In this document: positions 31,626 to 39,999 of the stretch, one piece after another
Layout of the letters: each line of letters opens with the position of its first letter
Position numbering within the stretch: the stretch's first letter is position 1
From: a virus
Virus record (IMG/VR): IMGVR_UViG_3300044695_005756
Coordinates: 30,519-94,518 of that record
Direction: 5' to 3' (one strand)
Length of the DNA: 64,000 nucleotides
Made by a program: the position numbers and the translations under genes
The notes under the pieces: model-generated
Seen by the model: the letters and a program-made list of their open reading frames with translations, nothing else
Told to the model about the DNA's origin: nothing
Database searches by the model: none

Positions 31626-32977
31626 TATGTCTTATATGATTCGTTATAATCACTAGCAATTTTATTTTGATCTGGATTACTAACAAAAGCTCTTTTATCG
31701 TTTGTAGAATCTGTCGCAACTTCAATAACTGTAACATGTTTTGTTAAGCCAAGTATATGTCGTGTCCCAGTAATTACATATTTTCCACTTACTGAAGTAT
31801 CTTCTTCCGATTCTTGACCCTTAGAATGTGCGCCGAATCCAGATGTTTCGAAATTCACATTCTTACCAGAAGTCAATTGAAAATTGCCTGGCATAACTAT
31901 CTTCAATCTTCTTGTCATTAAATTACCTAATATTGACCGTCTTTGTGCTATTATCTGCTCATAAGGTTCATTTTTTGATATTGACGTTGGATCATTTTCT
32001 TTCACGTAACTGCTTTTACCTCTAATCTGATTGTGAATACTCATCGCTTGTTTCGTATCATATGAAGTTTTGGTAGTGGTCAATTTGTCTCTGTTGTGTA
32101 TTTCAGTATCTAAAGGACTTTTATTTGCATGATCTACCAACTTATATACTTCGTCAAAAGAAAATTGTTGACTGCCGAAACTTCTAGTAATAGGATCGAA
32201 ACCTAAGAATTTACCCGAATTAACTCCATCTTTCATTCTGTCTAAAAGATCGAACTGAGACAGAACCTCAAAACTTCTTGCTTGACTCATTTCATAAAAT
32301 TCATTTCCATCATCAACATTTTTGGGAGTAAAACTGATATTAATAATAGCATTTTTAGTTAATATTGTAGACAAAGATGTAAAATTGTAACCCTCAGCAT
32401 TACAGAAAAAAACGTATTCTGGTGAGTTTTTTGAACTCAATGCTCTTTTCGTACACCATTCAATAGCATCAAGAGGTGACAAATTTGGAATCACAACTTT
32501 TCTTATTCCATAAGTTTCTTGAAAAAGACTGGTGTTCTTTTTAGGCACTTTTAAATTATTTGTCAATATTTTCTGAATAACGGAAGAATATGTTAGACCA
32601 TTAAAACTTTGATTTATCTTCTGTTGCTCAGAAAAAACATACTCATCAGAGACAAAGTGAAGTATATAAGATTCGCTTGTTTGATTGATGTTTTTTCTAT
32701 CAGTCTGTTTGTATATTCTATATGATTTTTTGAAAGACGCAAATCCCACATCATCACTTTTTGATATTGTCATGGCAATTACATCCGAGCCATCTAAAGC
32801 CAATCTTTTTGATAATTTTATAGAATCGACAATTAGTATATTACCAGAAATGACTGGTAAAAAAAGAGAATCGAAAAGATTTAGCTCTTCAAATATTTCC
32901 TCAATACCTACTTTTCCACCTTTCGTTTGCACAAAAAGCTCTTGGATTCTATACTGTGTAGGTTCAATTATTTTCAT
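31625..32977 (-). CDS. 27: Baseplate hub protein gp27-like
   Basis: 450 aa (T4 gp27 is 391). Hub-fold features are an N-terminal barrel (IEEIFEELNLFDSLFLPVIS), SYILHFVSDEYVFSEQQKIN, YSSVIQKIL, the ring-helix segment PNLSPLDAIEWCTKRALS, and late strands RRLKIVMPGNFQLTSG and GKYVITGTRHIL. In T4 the gp27 trimer forms the torus between tail tube and gp5. It lies between gp53 and gp5, with ATGA and TAATG overlaps suggesting coupled translation. Confidence 0.8.
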   Translation of the reverse strand: MKIIEPTQYRIQELFVQTKGGKVGIEEIFEELNLFDSLFLPVISGNILIVDSIKLSKRLALDGSDVIAMTISKSDDVGFASFKKSYRIYKQTDRKNINQTSESYILHFVSDEYVFSEQQKINQSFNGLTYSSVIQKILTNNLKVPKKNTSLFQETYGIRKVVIPNLSPLDAIEWCTKRALSSKNSPEYVFFCNAEGYNFTSLSTILTKNAIINISFTPKNVDDGNEFYEMSQARSFEVLSQFDLLDRMKDGVNSGKFLGFDPITRSFGSQQFSFDEVYKLVDHANKSPLDTEIHNRDKLTTTKTSYDTKQAMSIHNQIRGKSSYVKENDPTSISKNEPYEQIIAQRRSILGNLMTRRLKIVMPGNFQLTSGKNVNFETSGFGAHSKGQESEEDTSVSGKYVITGTRHILGLTKHVTVIEVATDSTNDKRAFVSNPDQNKIASDYNESYKT

Positions 32978-33645
32978 GATGGATTAATTATATCTTTAAA
33001 TTCTTTCATAATCTGGGACACGAATTCGGGCTTCAATATTTTAATTTTTCTTTTACTTTCATTCAATTCTTCTTCATACTGATAATACGTTTGCGTTTCT
33101 TTTGTGATAGTTTCAGTAATTAGATTTCCACCTGGTAATGTATATGTGGTTGTTGAAGCAACAACATTCGCATATGTGTTCGCATCTAATTGAACTTTTT
33201 CTGTAATCGTTTTGCTATCTAAGTTTTTTTTATTTTCCGCTCTGGTTGTTACTTTATAATATGCTTGAATGTTAGCAGCATTTTTTGCCCAAGCTAATCC
33301 TGCTCCAGATGTTGTGTTGTTGGCGTATTTTGGACCTGAATATTTTTTGTCTATGTATTTAATGAACGCTTCTTGACGTAAAGGCCAATCATATTGAGGA
33401 TCGATTATATCATTAAACATCATAATAATCCAATGTCTTTCTGAATTATTATAAATTTTGGATGCAATAATTTCTGGCGTGTCAGATTCTTTAATATAAT
33501 AAGGATAAAAAGCCGAAGAGTTTTCTTTTAAAGATGATTCGAATCCGAACCGAGCAATGATATTTGTTACCGTATCTAGACTGGTAACATTATTTGCACC
33601 CGATGAATAATACGTGATTGGAAAATTTTCGAAATAGTCTGCCAT
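32974..33645 (-). CDS. 53: Baseplate wedge protein gp53
   Basis: 223 aa (T4 gp53 is 196). The diagnostic region is YYIKESDTPEIIASKIYNN, then RHWIIMMFNDIIDPQYDWPL (residues ~48-90), matching T4 YYIKGSPRPEELANAIYGN and YWVLLMCNDNYDPYYGW. It carries a LysM-like fold in this family. The C-terminal ~110 residues are phage-specific. gp53 clamps inner-ring subunits of the baseplate. Confidence 0.9.
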   Translation of the reverse strand: MADYFENFPITYYSSGANNVTSLDTVTNIIARFGFESSLKENSSAFYPYYIKESDTPEIIASKIYNNSERHWIIMMFNDIIDPQYDWPLRQEAFIKYIDKKYSGPKYANNTTSGAGLAWAKNAANIQAYYKVTTRAENKKNLDSKTITEKVQLDANTYANVVASTTTYTLPGGNLITETITKETQTYYQYEEELNESKRKIKILKPEFVSQIMKEFKDIINPS

Positions 33646-33652
33646 TTTTTGT

Positions 33653-34981
33653 TTAAGATTGTGCGTAACCGCCTATGTTTGTGTTTTTCGGCGAATAACT
33701 AGAAGTTTTATTATTGGGTGCAGATGTTTCTCTCACTAAACTCTGAGATGCAAAATCTTCTTTAGTGATATAAGTAGTCTCTCTAAATTGAAGTGACATT
33801 TGAATTGCAACAGGCATACCTGTTCTACCTAAAGCTGGAGAATTTTCTCCAGCAACTTCATACGCAGACCAACCGCGTGGTGCAAAATTTACTTGAATAT
33901 TTTCCAAAACGCAAGATGCGATAGGAGGAATATTTGGATTTTGTTTACCTGCATAAAAAAACTTAATATCAAATTCTGATGGAGGTATTAACATACCTGT
34001 TTGTCTACCGCTCTGAAACTTGTCGAGTTCGGGTGCTTGATGAAATCTAAAACGATCTATTATTCGTTGAACTTCAAACGCTTCTCGTTCATCTCTAGGA
34101 TAAAACATAAATTCAAACTGAAAGCTTCTTAAACTTGGCGATGAGTAAATTAACTCAAGCATTGGATTTGTTACTTTACCTGTAGCACCAAAAAGACCCA
34201 ATCTACCAGTCGCACCTCCTCCACCAGGTATTTTAGCAATAACATCTTGTGCAAATTGCTGTGCTAATCCAGATTTGATTGCAACTCCTGCTAACTGTGA
34301 ACCTCTCATTCCACTCTTATAAGCATCAGTAAGTTCTGATGCTGCAACTGCAAACTGTCCTAGTTTTTCTTCACCAGGACGCATCTCGGAATAACTTGCA
34401 GTTGAATCAAAATTAATTGTATCTGGCATGTATAAAGCAATTGCATCATTTGTCAATCTTGTTCTGTTTAAAAAACCGAATGGACTTTTATCGGTTATTT
34501 GAGCAATCGATTGGCCTATTGATGAATCAAAAGATTCTTCTCTAGCTGCTTTTTGTGGTCCAGAAACAAAACTATTAATTGCATTACCTACTTTTCCAGT
34601 AACTCCACCTTGTTTGTTAAGATACGTTCCACCTTTTGTAAGTGCGCTTCCTAACTTATCATTTAAAAACGATGCAAAATCATTTCTTGATGATTCGGAC
34701 ACAAGACCACTTCCTTTAACTTGCTTATCCAAACTTGCAAATAAAGCTTGTTCTTTTCCTTTTTCAAAAGATTGGCCACCTCTTTTTGCTACACCAAAGT
34801 TGGTGTTCATTTGCTCACGCACAAAGAAAATCATATAATGTCCTTTGTCGGCACTTCCTACATCGTTAGGATATTTCAGAGTCGTTTTCTGAAAAGGTGA
34901 GCCTTCTAGTGCAGAAAGAGGACCAAATGATCTTCGTTCTATGTCGTTGAATTTTATATCGGTTAAACCAAAGAGTGCCAT
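33653..34981 (-). CDS. 48: Baseplate tail-tube cap gp48-like
   Basis: 442 aa (T4 gp48 is 364). The C-terminal half resembles the tail-tube fold: LRSFQFEFMFYPRDEREAFE, VQRIIDRFRFHQAPE, PPSEFDIKFFYAG, CVLENIQVNFAPRGW and VAIQMSLQFRET. The N-terminal ~190 residues are variable. It is the first gene of the leftward structural operon, before gp53 and gp27. The tube-fold family includes gp54, so the gp48 name rests partly on having a separate gp54 candidate at 36039. Confidence 0.75.
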   Translation of the reverse strand: MALFGLTDIKFNDIERRSFGPLSALEGSPFQKTTLKYPNDVGSADKGHYMIFFVREQMNTNFGVAKRGGQSFEKGKEQALFASLDKQVKGSGLVSESSRNDFASFLNDKLGSALTKGGTYLNKQGGVTGKVGNAINSFVSGPQKAAREESFDSSIGQSIAQITDKSPFGFLNRTRLTNDAIALYMPDTINFDSTASYSEMRPGEEKLGQFAVAASELTDAYKSGMRGSQLAGVAIKSGLAQQFAQDVIAKIPGGGGATGRLGLFGATGKVTNPMLELIYSSPSLRSFQFEFMFYPRDEREAFEVQRIIDRFRFHQAPELDKFQSGRQTGMLIPPSEFDIKFFYAGKQNPNIPPIASCVLENIQVNFAPRGWSAYEVAGENSPALGRTGMPVAIQMSLQFRETTYITKEDFASQSLVRETSAPNNKTSSYSPKNTNIGGYAQS

Positions 34982-35010
34982 ATGGATTTCCTGTTTAGTT
35001 GACTAGATAG

Positions 35011-35018
35011 TATTTATG
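35011..35018 (-). promoter_or_regulatory. Candidate late promoter for the baseplate operon
   Basis: CATAAATA on the minus strand lies 30 nt upstream of the gp48 ATG, in the 34-nt gap between divergent operons and overlapping the gp4 start codon. It fits the NATAAATA late motif. It would serve the whole leftward structural block. Confidence 0.45.
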
Positions 35019-35450
35019 TCAAACAAAGGTAGATTTAGACCGAAAAACCCACAGAAATACAAAGGTGATGCAAATAACATTATCTACAGGTCCACGTGGG
35101 AAATAAAGGTAATGAATTATTTAGATGAGAATCCGAACGTCTTATGGTGGGGTTCGGAAGAGCTGCCTATACCGTATCTCAATCCTATCGATAAAAAGAA
35201 GCATCGATATTTTCCAGATTTCATCGCCAAAATGAAAAAGTCTGATGGTACTGTAATAACTTATGTGATTGAGGTCAAGCCAGAAAAACAAACTCAGCCG
35301 CCCAAGCAAAAACGCAAAACAAAATCTTTTCTACAAGAGTCGATTACCTACGAAATCAACAAAGCCAAATGGTATGCGGCTGAAGAGTTCTGTAAAGATC
35401 ATGGGTGGCAATTTCAGATTTTAACTGAAAAACATTTAGGAATAAGATAA
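35016..35450 (+). CDS. 4: Head completion protein gp4 (gp50/gp4)
   Basis: 144 aa (T4 about 150). Strong match to T4 gp4: RFRPKNPQKYKGDANNIIYR, STWEIKVMNYLDEN, the strand RYFPDF, IEVKP, then QTQPPKQKRKTKSF and ITYEINKAKW. It retains a nuclease-like constellation (E29, D68, E86-x-K88) of the PD-(D/E)XK/TnsA fold, although gp4 is needed to finish DNA-filled heads before tail joining. It is the first gene of the rightward operon. Confidence 0.93.
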   Translation: MSNKGRFRPKNPQKYKGDANNIIYRSTWEIKVMNYLDENPNVLWWGSEELPIPYLNPIDKKKHRYFPDFIAKMKKSDGTVITYVIEVKPEKQTQPPKQKRKTKSFLQESITYEINKAKWYAAEEFCKDHGWQFQILTEKHLGIR

Positions 35451-35457
35451 ATACAAC

Positions 35458-36039
35458 ATGGCAAAACGACTAATTGATAGAATTAAGGAATCCCTTGCTA
35501 AAGAAGGATATGAGCCACGTTCACGTTTTGCGCGAACATGGTTAAAATCCAAAGTTCCGACACTTAGACCCACAAAAGGTGATCTAATGCGTGATCGTGA
35601 ACGACTAAGAAACAAGTCTATCATAGGTCGCATGTATTTTTATTATTACGATCCAAAGACGAAAGATTCGTTGCCATATTACGACAGGTTCCCATTGGTT
35701 ATTCCAATAGAACGATACTCAGACGGCTTTTTAGGGTTGAATCTACATTACATTCACCCAAAGCGACGAATCATTCTTCTAGACAAATTGAGCACCATAT
35801 TAAACAATGACAGTTATGATGAGACAACAAGGTTCAAAATTAGCTACGCTTATCTTAAATCGGCATCTAAAATTTTTGAAGCAAAGCCTTGTATAAAAAG
35901 ATATTTAACAAGACATGTACAATCCAGATTTTTGGAAATAACAGCGGATGAGTGGGACATTGCAGTAATGTTACCCGTTGAATCATTTGCAAAAGAAAAA
36001 GCCAGAACTGTTTGGTCAGAATCAGAGGACAAATTCTAA
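35458..36039 (+). CDS. Conserved T4-like phage protein of unknown function
   Basis: 193 aa, basic. Recognisable segments are RFARTWLKSKVPTLRPTKGD, IGRMYFYYYDPKTKDSLPYY, DRFPLVIPIERYSDGFLGLN and LHYIHPKRRIILLDKL. Similar proteins stand next to gp4 in marine T4-like phages. Conserved basic and aromatic residues could contact DNA or head protein, but no motif proves it. It lies 7 nt after gp4 and its stop overlaps the gp54 ATG (TAATG). Confidence 0.8.
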   Translation: MAKRLIDRIKESLAKEGYEPRSRFARTWLKSKVPTLRPTKGDLMRDRERLRNKSIIGRMYFYYYDPKTKDSLPYYDRFPLVIPIERYSDGFLGLNLHYIHPKRRIILLDKLSTILNNDSYDETTRFKISYAYLKSASKIFEAKPCIKRYLTRHVQSRFLEITADEWDIAVMLPVESFAKEKARTVWSESEDKF

Positions 36040-36776
36040 TGTCATTTTCACCTAACGCATTTTTATCTAATGTTAATGCAAAGGAAGGGCTTGCAAGAAC
36101 CAATCGTTTTCAAGTTATATTACCTATACCGCCATACATTGCAGAATATGTGAGTAATTCTTTAATTGAAAGAATTTTAAATTTTCCTAATTCGATTATG
36201 TCTGACGTTACAGGTGCTATTAATGATGCTTTGGGTAGAAATAAAGATAAAGGATTTGAATCTGCTAATCCTGGCATGACAAGATATTTGGCACTACAAT
36301 GTGAATCTGCCGAACTTCCTGGTAAATCTTTCGTTACCGAAGACGTTAAGATATATGGACCAGTATTTAAAGTTCCTTATCAAGTGCAGTATGGAGAAAC
36401 CACACTAAACTTTATTTGCACGAATGATTTTTATGAGAGAAAACTTTTCGAGCGTTGGATGGAAGCAATCATGCCGACTGATACTAACAATCTTCGTTTC
36501 CCTAAAGGACAGAATTCAAAATACATGACTGAAATTACAGTCAAACAATATAACGATGATGTGAAGCAAATTTTTGGTGTCACATTTAAAGACGCCTTTC
36601 CAATCAACATGGCAGCACAACCTTTAAATTGGAGTGACGATGGCTTTCATCGTTTGAGTATACAATTTGCTTATCAAAAATACGTTCCAATTGTTGATAG
36701 TAAATACGACATTGGAGAAATAGTTACTTCAGCAGTTCAAGGTGGCGCTGGAGCAATTGGAAGAGCAATTTTTTAA
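36039..36776 (+). CDS. 54: Tail tube initiator gp54-like
   Basis: 245 aa from the ATG at 36039, which overlaps the previous stop codon; an in-frame TTG at 36012 is less likely. Tube-fold features are LQCESAELPGKSFVTEDVKI, YGPVFKVPYQVQYGETTLNF, FYERKLFERWMEAIMP, FGVTFKDAFPINMAAQPL, and FHRLSIQFAYQKYVP. These correspond to T4 gp54 VKMPENRLSYET, DWVNSV, VMFTGCIPISV and TFDVTFAYRV. gp54 starts tube polymerisation on the baseplate. The tail tube gp19 has the same fold but is shorter. Confidence 0.75.
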   Translation: MSFSPNAFLSNVNAKEGLARTNRFQVILPIPPYIAEYVSNSLIERILNFPNSIMSDVTGAINDALGRNKDKGFESANPGMTRYLALQCESAELPGKSFVTEDVKIYGPVFKVPYQVQYGETTLNFICTNDFYERKLFERWMEAIMPTDTNNLRFPKGQNSKYMTEITVKQYNDDVKQIFGVTFKDAFPINMAAQPLNWSDDGFHRLSIQFAYQKYVPIVDSKYDIGEIVTSAVQGGAGAIGRAIF

Positions 36777-36793
36777 ATTAAAGTGAGGACATT

Positions 36794-37525
36794 ATGTTAC
36801 CTAAACTAGACGTACCGATTTATGAAACCAAATTAATTTCAAATGACCAAGTCGTTAGATTTCGTCCATTTCTGGTTAAAGAACAAAAACTCTTTTTGAT
36901 GGCAGCAGAATCAGAAGAACCAAAAGATACAATTAATGCTATCAAACAAGTATTGAGAAACTGTATATTAGATGACATAGATGTTGATAGCATGGCTACA
37001 TTTGATATTGAATATCTTTTTCTCCAACTTCGTGCCAGATCGATTGGTGAAGTTGTGAATCTCAGATTTAATTGCAATAACAATGTTACCGAAAAAGGTG
37101 AAGAAAAAAAGTGTGGCAACTTAGTTAAAATTGATATCAACGTGTTAGAAATTAATCCTACTAAAGACCAAGAACACACGAATAAAATACAAATTACAGA
37201 CAAAGTAGGAGTTGTGTTAAAGTATCCTACATTTAATTCTATTGATTCAAATGAGATTGATTCTCAAGACATGCAACAAGTTTTAAATGTGATTGTATCT
37301 TGTATTGATTATGTTTATGATGATGAACAAGTTTATTACGCGAAAGATACCAAAAAAGAAGAATTGATTGAGTTTATCGAAAACATGAAGCAAGGAGATT
37401 TGGAAAAACTGTCTTCTTTCTTTACGACATTACCTAAGTTGAAAAAAGACGTACAATTCCATTGCGATAAATGTGGGTATGAGGAAGACATTATTCTGGA
37501 AGGCGTTCAAAGTTTTTTCGGATAA
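36794..37525 (+). CDS. 26: Baseplate hub assembly protein gp26-like (zero-frame product)
   Basis: 243 aa (T4 gp26 is 208). It begins LDVPIYETKLISNDQVVRFR, PFLVKEQKLFLMA, and has a four-Cys zinc-ribbon-like set: C94 and C107, C224 and C227 (CDKCG). The zero frame ends SFFG at TAA 37523-37525. The position immediately before the tape-measure genes is that of tail assembly chaperones in other tailed phages. A slippery heptamer precedes the stop, so a longer -1 product is predicted (next entries). Confidence 0.87.
   Translation: MLPKLDVPIYETKLISNDQVVRFRPFLVKEQKLFLMAAESEEPKDTINAIKQVLRNCILDDIDVDSMATFDIEYLFLQLRARSIGEVVNLRFNCNNNVTEKGEEKKCGNLVKIDINVLEINPTKDQEHTNKIQITDKVGVVLKYPTFNSIDSNEIDSQDMQQVLNVIVSCIDYVYDDEQVYYAKDTKKEELIEFIENMKQGDLEKLSSFFTTLPKLKKDVQFHCDKCGYEEDIILEGVQSFFG
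37498..37519 (+). promoter_or_regulatory. Probable -1 ribosomal frameshift site at end of gp26
   Basis: The heptamer T TTT TTC (37513-37519) is in register with gp26 codons AGT TTT TTC and fits the X XXY YYZ -1 slippery pattern. A Shine-Dalgarno-like GGAAGG lies at 37498-37503, 9 nt upstream, as at the dnaX site. The zero-frame TAA comes two codons later. No strong downstream hairpin is obvious. Confidence 0.7.
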
Positions 37526-37716
37526 TTTTTAGTCATGAGACACTAGGTAATTACTTTCAAACTAACTTTGCATTAATGCAGCATCACAAATATAGTTTGA
37601 CAGAATTGGATAATTTGATGCCTTGGGAAAGACAAGTTTATATTGATTTGTTGTTGAAACACTTAGATGAAGAAGCAGAGAGAGTAAAAGAAGAAAAAAG
37701 ACGAGCCGCAAAATAA
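37519..37716 (+). CDS. 51: gp51-like C-terminal extension of gp26 in the -1 frame
   Basis: The -1 frame runs open from the slippery site to TAA 37714-37716, giving 65 residues starting RIIFSHETLGNYFQTNFALM and including HHKYSLTELDNLMPWERQVY and a charged C-terminal helix. The first in-frame ATG (37576) lies inside the conserved-looking part, has no Shine-Dalgarno, and would yield only 46 aa; the frame has no upstream ATG after the TGA at about 37482. So the product is best read as a 307-aa gp26-gp51 fusion made by frameshifting, with independent initiation at 37576 as the alternative. Confidence 0.7.
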   Translation, partial: RIIFSHETLGNYFQTNFALMQHHKYSLTELDNLMPWERQVYIDLLLKHLDEEAERVKEEKRRAAK

Positions 37717-37719
37717 AAA

Positions 37720-39999
37720 ATGGTCTACACTAAAACAACAGGTAAAATAGGAGTAATGGACATTCCTCCTAATCCTAAGAAAAAGACTCCTTCACAGTCT
37801 AAAAATGATCCTAACGTAATCTTAGGCAAAGTTGCCAAAGATGTTGCTGCTTTAAAAGTAAGTGTTTTAAAATTAGCTAAACTCTTTGAAGATGAAAAAA
37901 AGTCTGCTGCAATTGCTAGACAAAAGCAACGTGCGGAAGACTATGCGGCAAAATATAAAAGAGCAACGCCTACCAAAGCTGATCGTTCTGCTGTTAAAGA
38001 AAACAAAAAGTCTCTTTTAGATATGTTAAAAGAGGCTCTATCAAATATTTTTACCTTCATCATAGCGGGTCTTGCTGCAATCGGATTGTCTAAACTCCTA
38101 AGCGTGTCGGGAGTAATGGATACGATTACAGAATTTACCAAAAGATTAATTATCGGCATTTCTGAGTTACTTCAGAAAGGCATGAATTTTATATCAAGCA
38201 TAATAAAAGATCCTCAAGTAATTCAAACAATCTTCGATCTTGCAAAAACTATTCTTCAATTTATTGGTGATGCGATTACTGCTGGTGCAAAATTTTTCAG
38301 TAAATTTGTAAGTGATGCTGGTAATCAAAAAATTATTGGCGATATTATTGTTGCGATAATAAGTGGAATCGCAAGCGCAATTAAAGCCGCATATTCCATA
38401 ACAAAAAATATTCTATCTGAAAATTCTGATGCAATAAAAGAAGGCGCAATGAGCGTTTTCTTAGTCATAAAAGATATCATTGTAGGCACTTTAAAAGCTG
38501 GCCAGAGTATTCTTGGGAGTGCAGAATTAAAAGAACAATTTGTTTACATAGGCAATGCGATTATGAACTTCATTGGTCAAGTCATGAATATGCCTATTTT
38601 CGAAGTCAATGGAACTAAAGTTACTCTGAAACAAGCACTCATAGGACTTGCTGTTGCGACAACGGTCATGCAAGCAGGTATGTATTATGTAATTGGTGCA
38701 TTGCAAGGTCTTGGAATGAAAGCTGCTGGAATTAAATCTGGTCGTGGCGGTGGTTCTAAAGATGGTAAGCCCGAAACTGGAAAAGATGTACCAGGTGGCA
38801 AAGGCAAAAAAAGTCGCATGCCGTCATTTAATACGATTGTTGGAGCTGGAGCAACGGCATTTGCTGCATACGAAATTTATGATTTAATGAAGCCTGAAAA
38901 AACTGATCGTTCAACTGAGCCTTCTGATTCAACTTTCTCTTCTTCATCTACTTCACCAAAACCAAGTGGTGCATCCACAAAATCTGGATCGCAACAAAAT
39001 CAATCGCCGAATCAGAATTATTCTTTTGATGCAATGAAAACTAAAGTACAAAAGATGCTTGGTCTTGATACTTTTGGTGAAGGATCGAAGCTTTCCGATA
39101 GTGAATTGAAACGTCGAGCTAATGAATTTGGATTTCAACACGGAAGAACTGTAAAATATACCGACACAAATGGTCATCAAGCATCTTTTGTACATTCGGT
39201 TCATGCAGCTTTAGTTGATCCAAATTTACCGATACCTGAAGCTGGTGTAAATGTAAGAGATCCTAAAGCCATACAAAAAAATATTGATTTTTTCAAGAAA
39301 CAAGATCAAAACAATCCTGAAACTCTTTTCAAGATAGCTTTATATAAAGAGATGAAAAAGGATGCTGAACAGTATCAAAGAGTTAAAAATTTGATACCAT
39401 CTAGTGCTTCTGGTGACACATCATCTAAATCTCCGTCTAATCTCCAACCTGGAATGAAAGGCACTAGATTTGATCCTAATGTGAAAGCCATGCAAGACAA
39501 AATGTTGTCCAGAGATTCTGAAACATCGCAAGGATATGGTGGAAATGCATTACAAAGTATGGCTGCGGCTTCAACGCCAAGCATGTCATCTATGTCATCA
39601 ATGTCATCGATGGACAAAATGCTTGAGTCTATTACTGGTATGACTGGACAAAAAGACAAAGAGGGTCACGAATACGCATCTGGCGGAAGTGCGGAGAGTG
39701 GAGCAAGCGCAACCTCAGCAATGGGTGGTGTAGAAAAACCAAAAAGTATTATGGAATCTTTTGCAGATTCTTTAGGTGAAGGTTTAGCAAGTTTTGATAA
39801 AGCTACAGGAGGTAAATTAGGATTCGCTTCTACTGAACTTCAGACGTTGCTTCGTGATAAGAGTTTCTTGGAAGCTTTTGAGACTCCTGTATTTGCCGAT
39901 TCATCGAAAAACGTACAAAGCACAGACAATACTGCATTAAATGAAAAAACTCCTTCTGTATACGATGAAGTTCTTCTATCAAAAATGATGAGAGCATAA
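37720..39999 (+). CDS. Tape-measure-like tail protein, paralogue 1
   Basis: 759 aa. A Lys-rich N-terminus with a helical region (LKVSVLKLAKLFEDEKKSAA) is followed by a hydrophobic stretch around residues 100-130 (IFTFIIAGLAAIGLSKLL) and further hydrophobic helices to ~340, then a low-complexity Ser/Gly/Met-rich C-terminus. No enzyme motif. It shares its N-terminal plan with the next gene (helical Gln/Lys segment, hydrophobic helix, AILxGIxxxYSIxxKL-like segment). Position after the gp26/51 chaperone pair fits a tape measure, but T4 gp29 homology is not visible. Confidence 0.65.
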   Translation: MVYTKTTGKIGVMDIPPNPKKKTPSQSKNDPNVILGKVAKDVAALKVSVLKLAKLFEDEKKSAAIARQKQRAEDYAAKYKRATPTKADRSAVKENKKSLLDMLKEALSNIFTFIIAGLAAIGLSKLLSVSGVMDTITEFTKRLIIGISELLQKGMNFISSIIKDPQVIQTIFDLAKTILQFIGDAITAGAKFFSKFVSDAGNQKIIGDIIVAIISGIASAIKAAYSITKNILSENSDAIKEGAMSVFLVIKDIIVGTLKAGQSILGSAELKEQFVYIGNAIMNFIGQVMNMPIFEVNGTKVTLKQALIGLAVATTVMQAGMYYVIGALQGLGMKAAGIKSGRGGGSKDGKPETGKDVPGGKGKKSRMPSFNTIVGAGATAFAAYEIYDLMKPEKTDRSTEPSDSTFSSSSTSPKPSGASTKSGSQQNQSPNQNYSFDAMKTKVQKMLGLDTFGEGSKLSDSELKRRANEFGFQHGRTVKYTDTNGHQASFVHSVHAALVDPNLPIPEAGVNVRDPKAIQKNIDFFKKQDQNNPETLFKIALYKEMKKDAEQYQRVKNLIPSSASGDTSSKSPSNLQPGMKGTRFDPNVKAMQDKMLSRDSETSQGYGGNALQSMAAASTPSMSSMSSMSSMDKMLESITGMTGQKDKEGHEYASGGSAESGASATSAMGGVEKPKSIMESFADSLGEGLASFDKATGGKLGFASTELQTLLRDKSFLEAFETPVFADSSKNVQSTDNTALNEKTPSVYDEVLLSKMMRA

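Noticed and set aside
37525-37716. Independent gp51 gene starting at the ATG at 37576
   Set aside because: The ATG lies inside the conserved-looking region and has no Shine-Dalgarno; frameshift fusion fits better.
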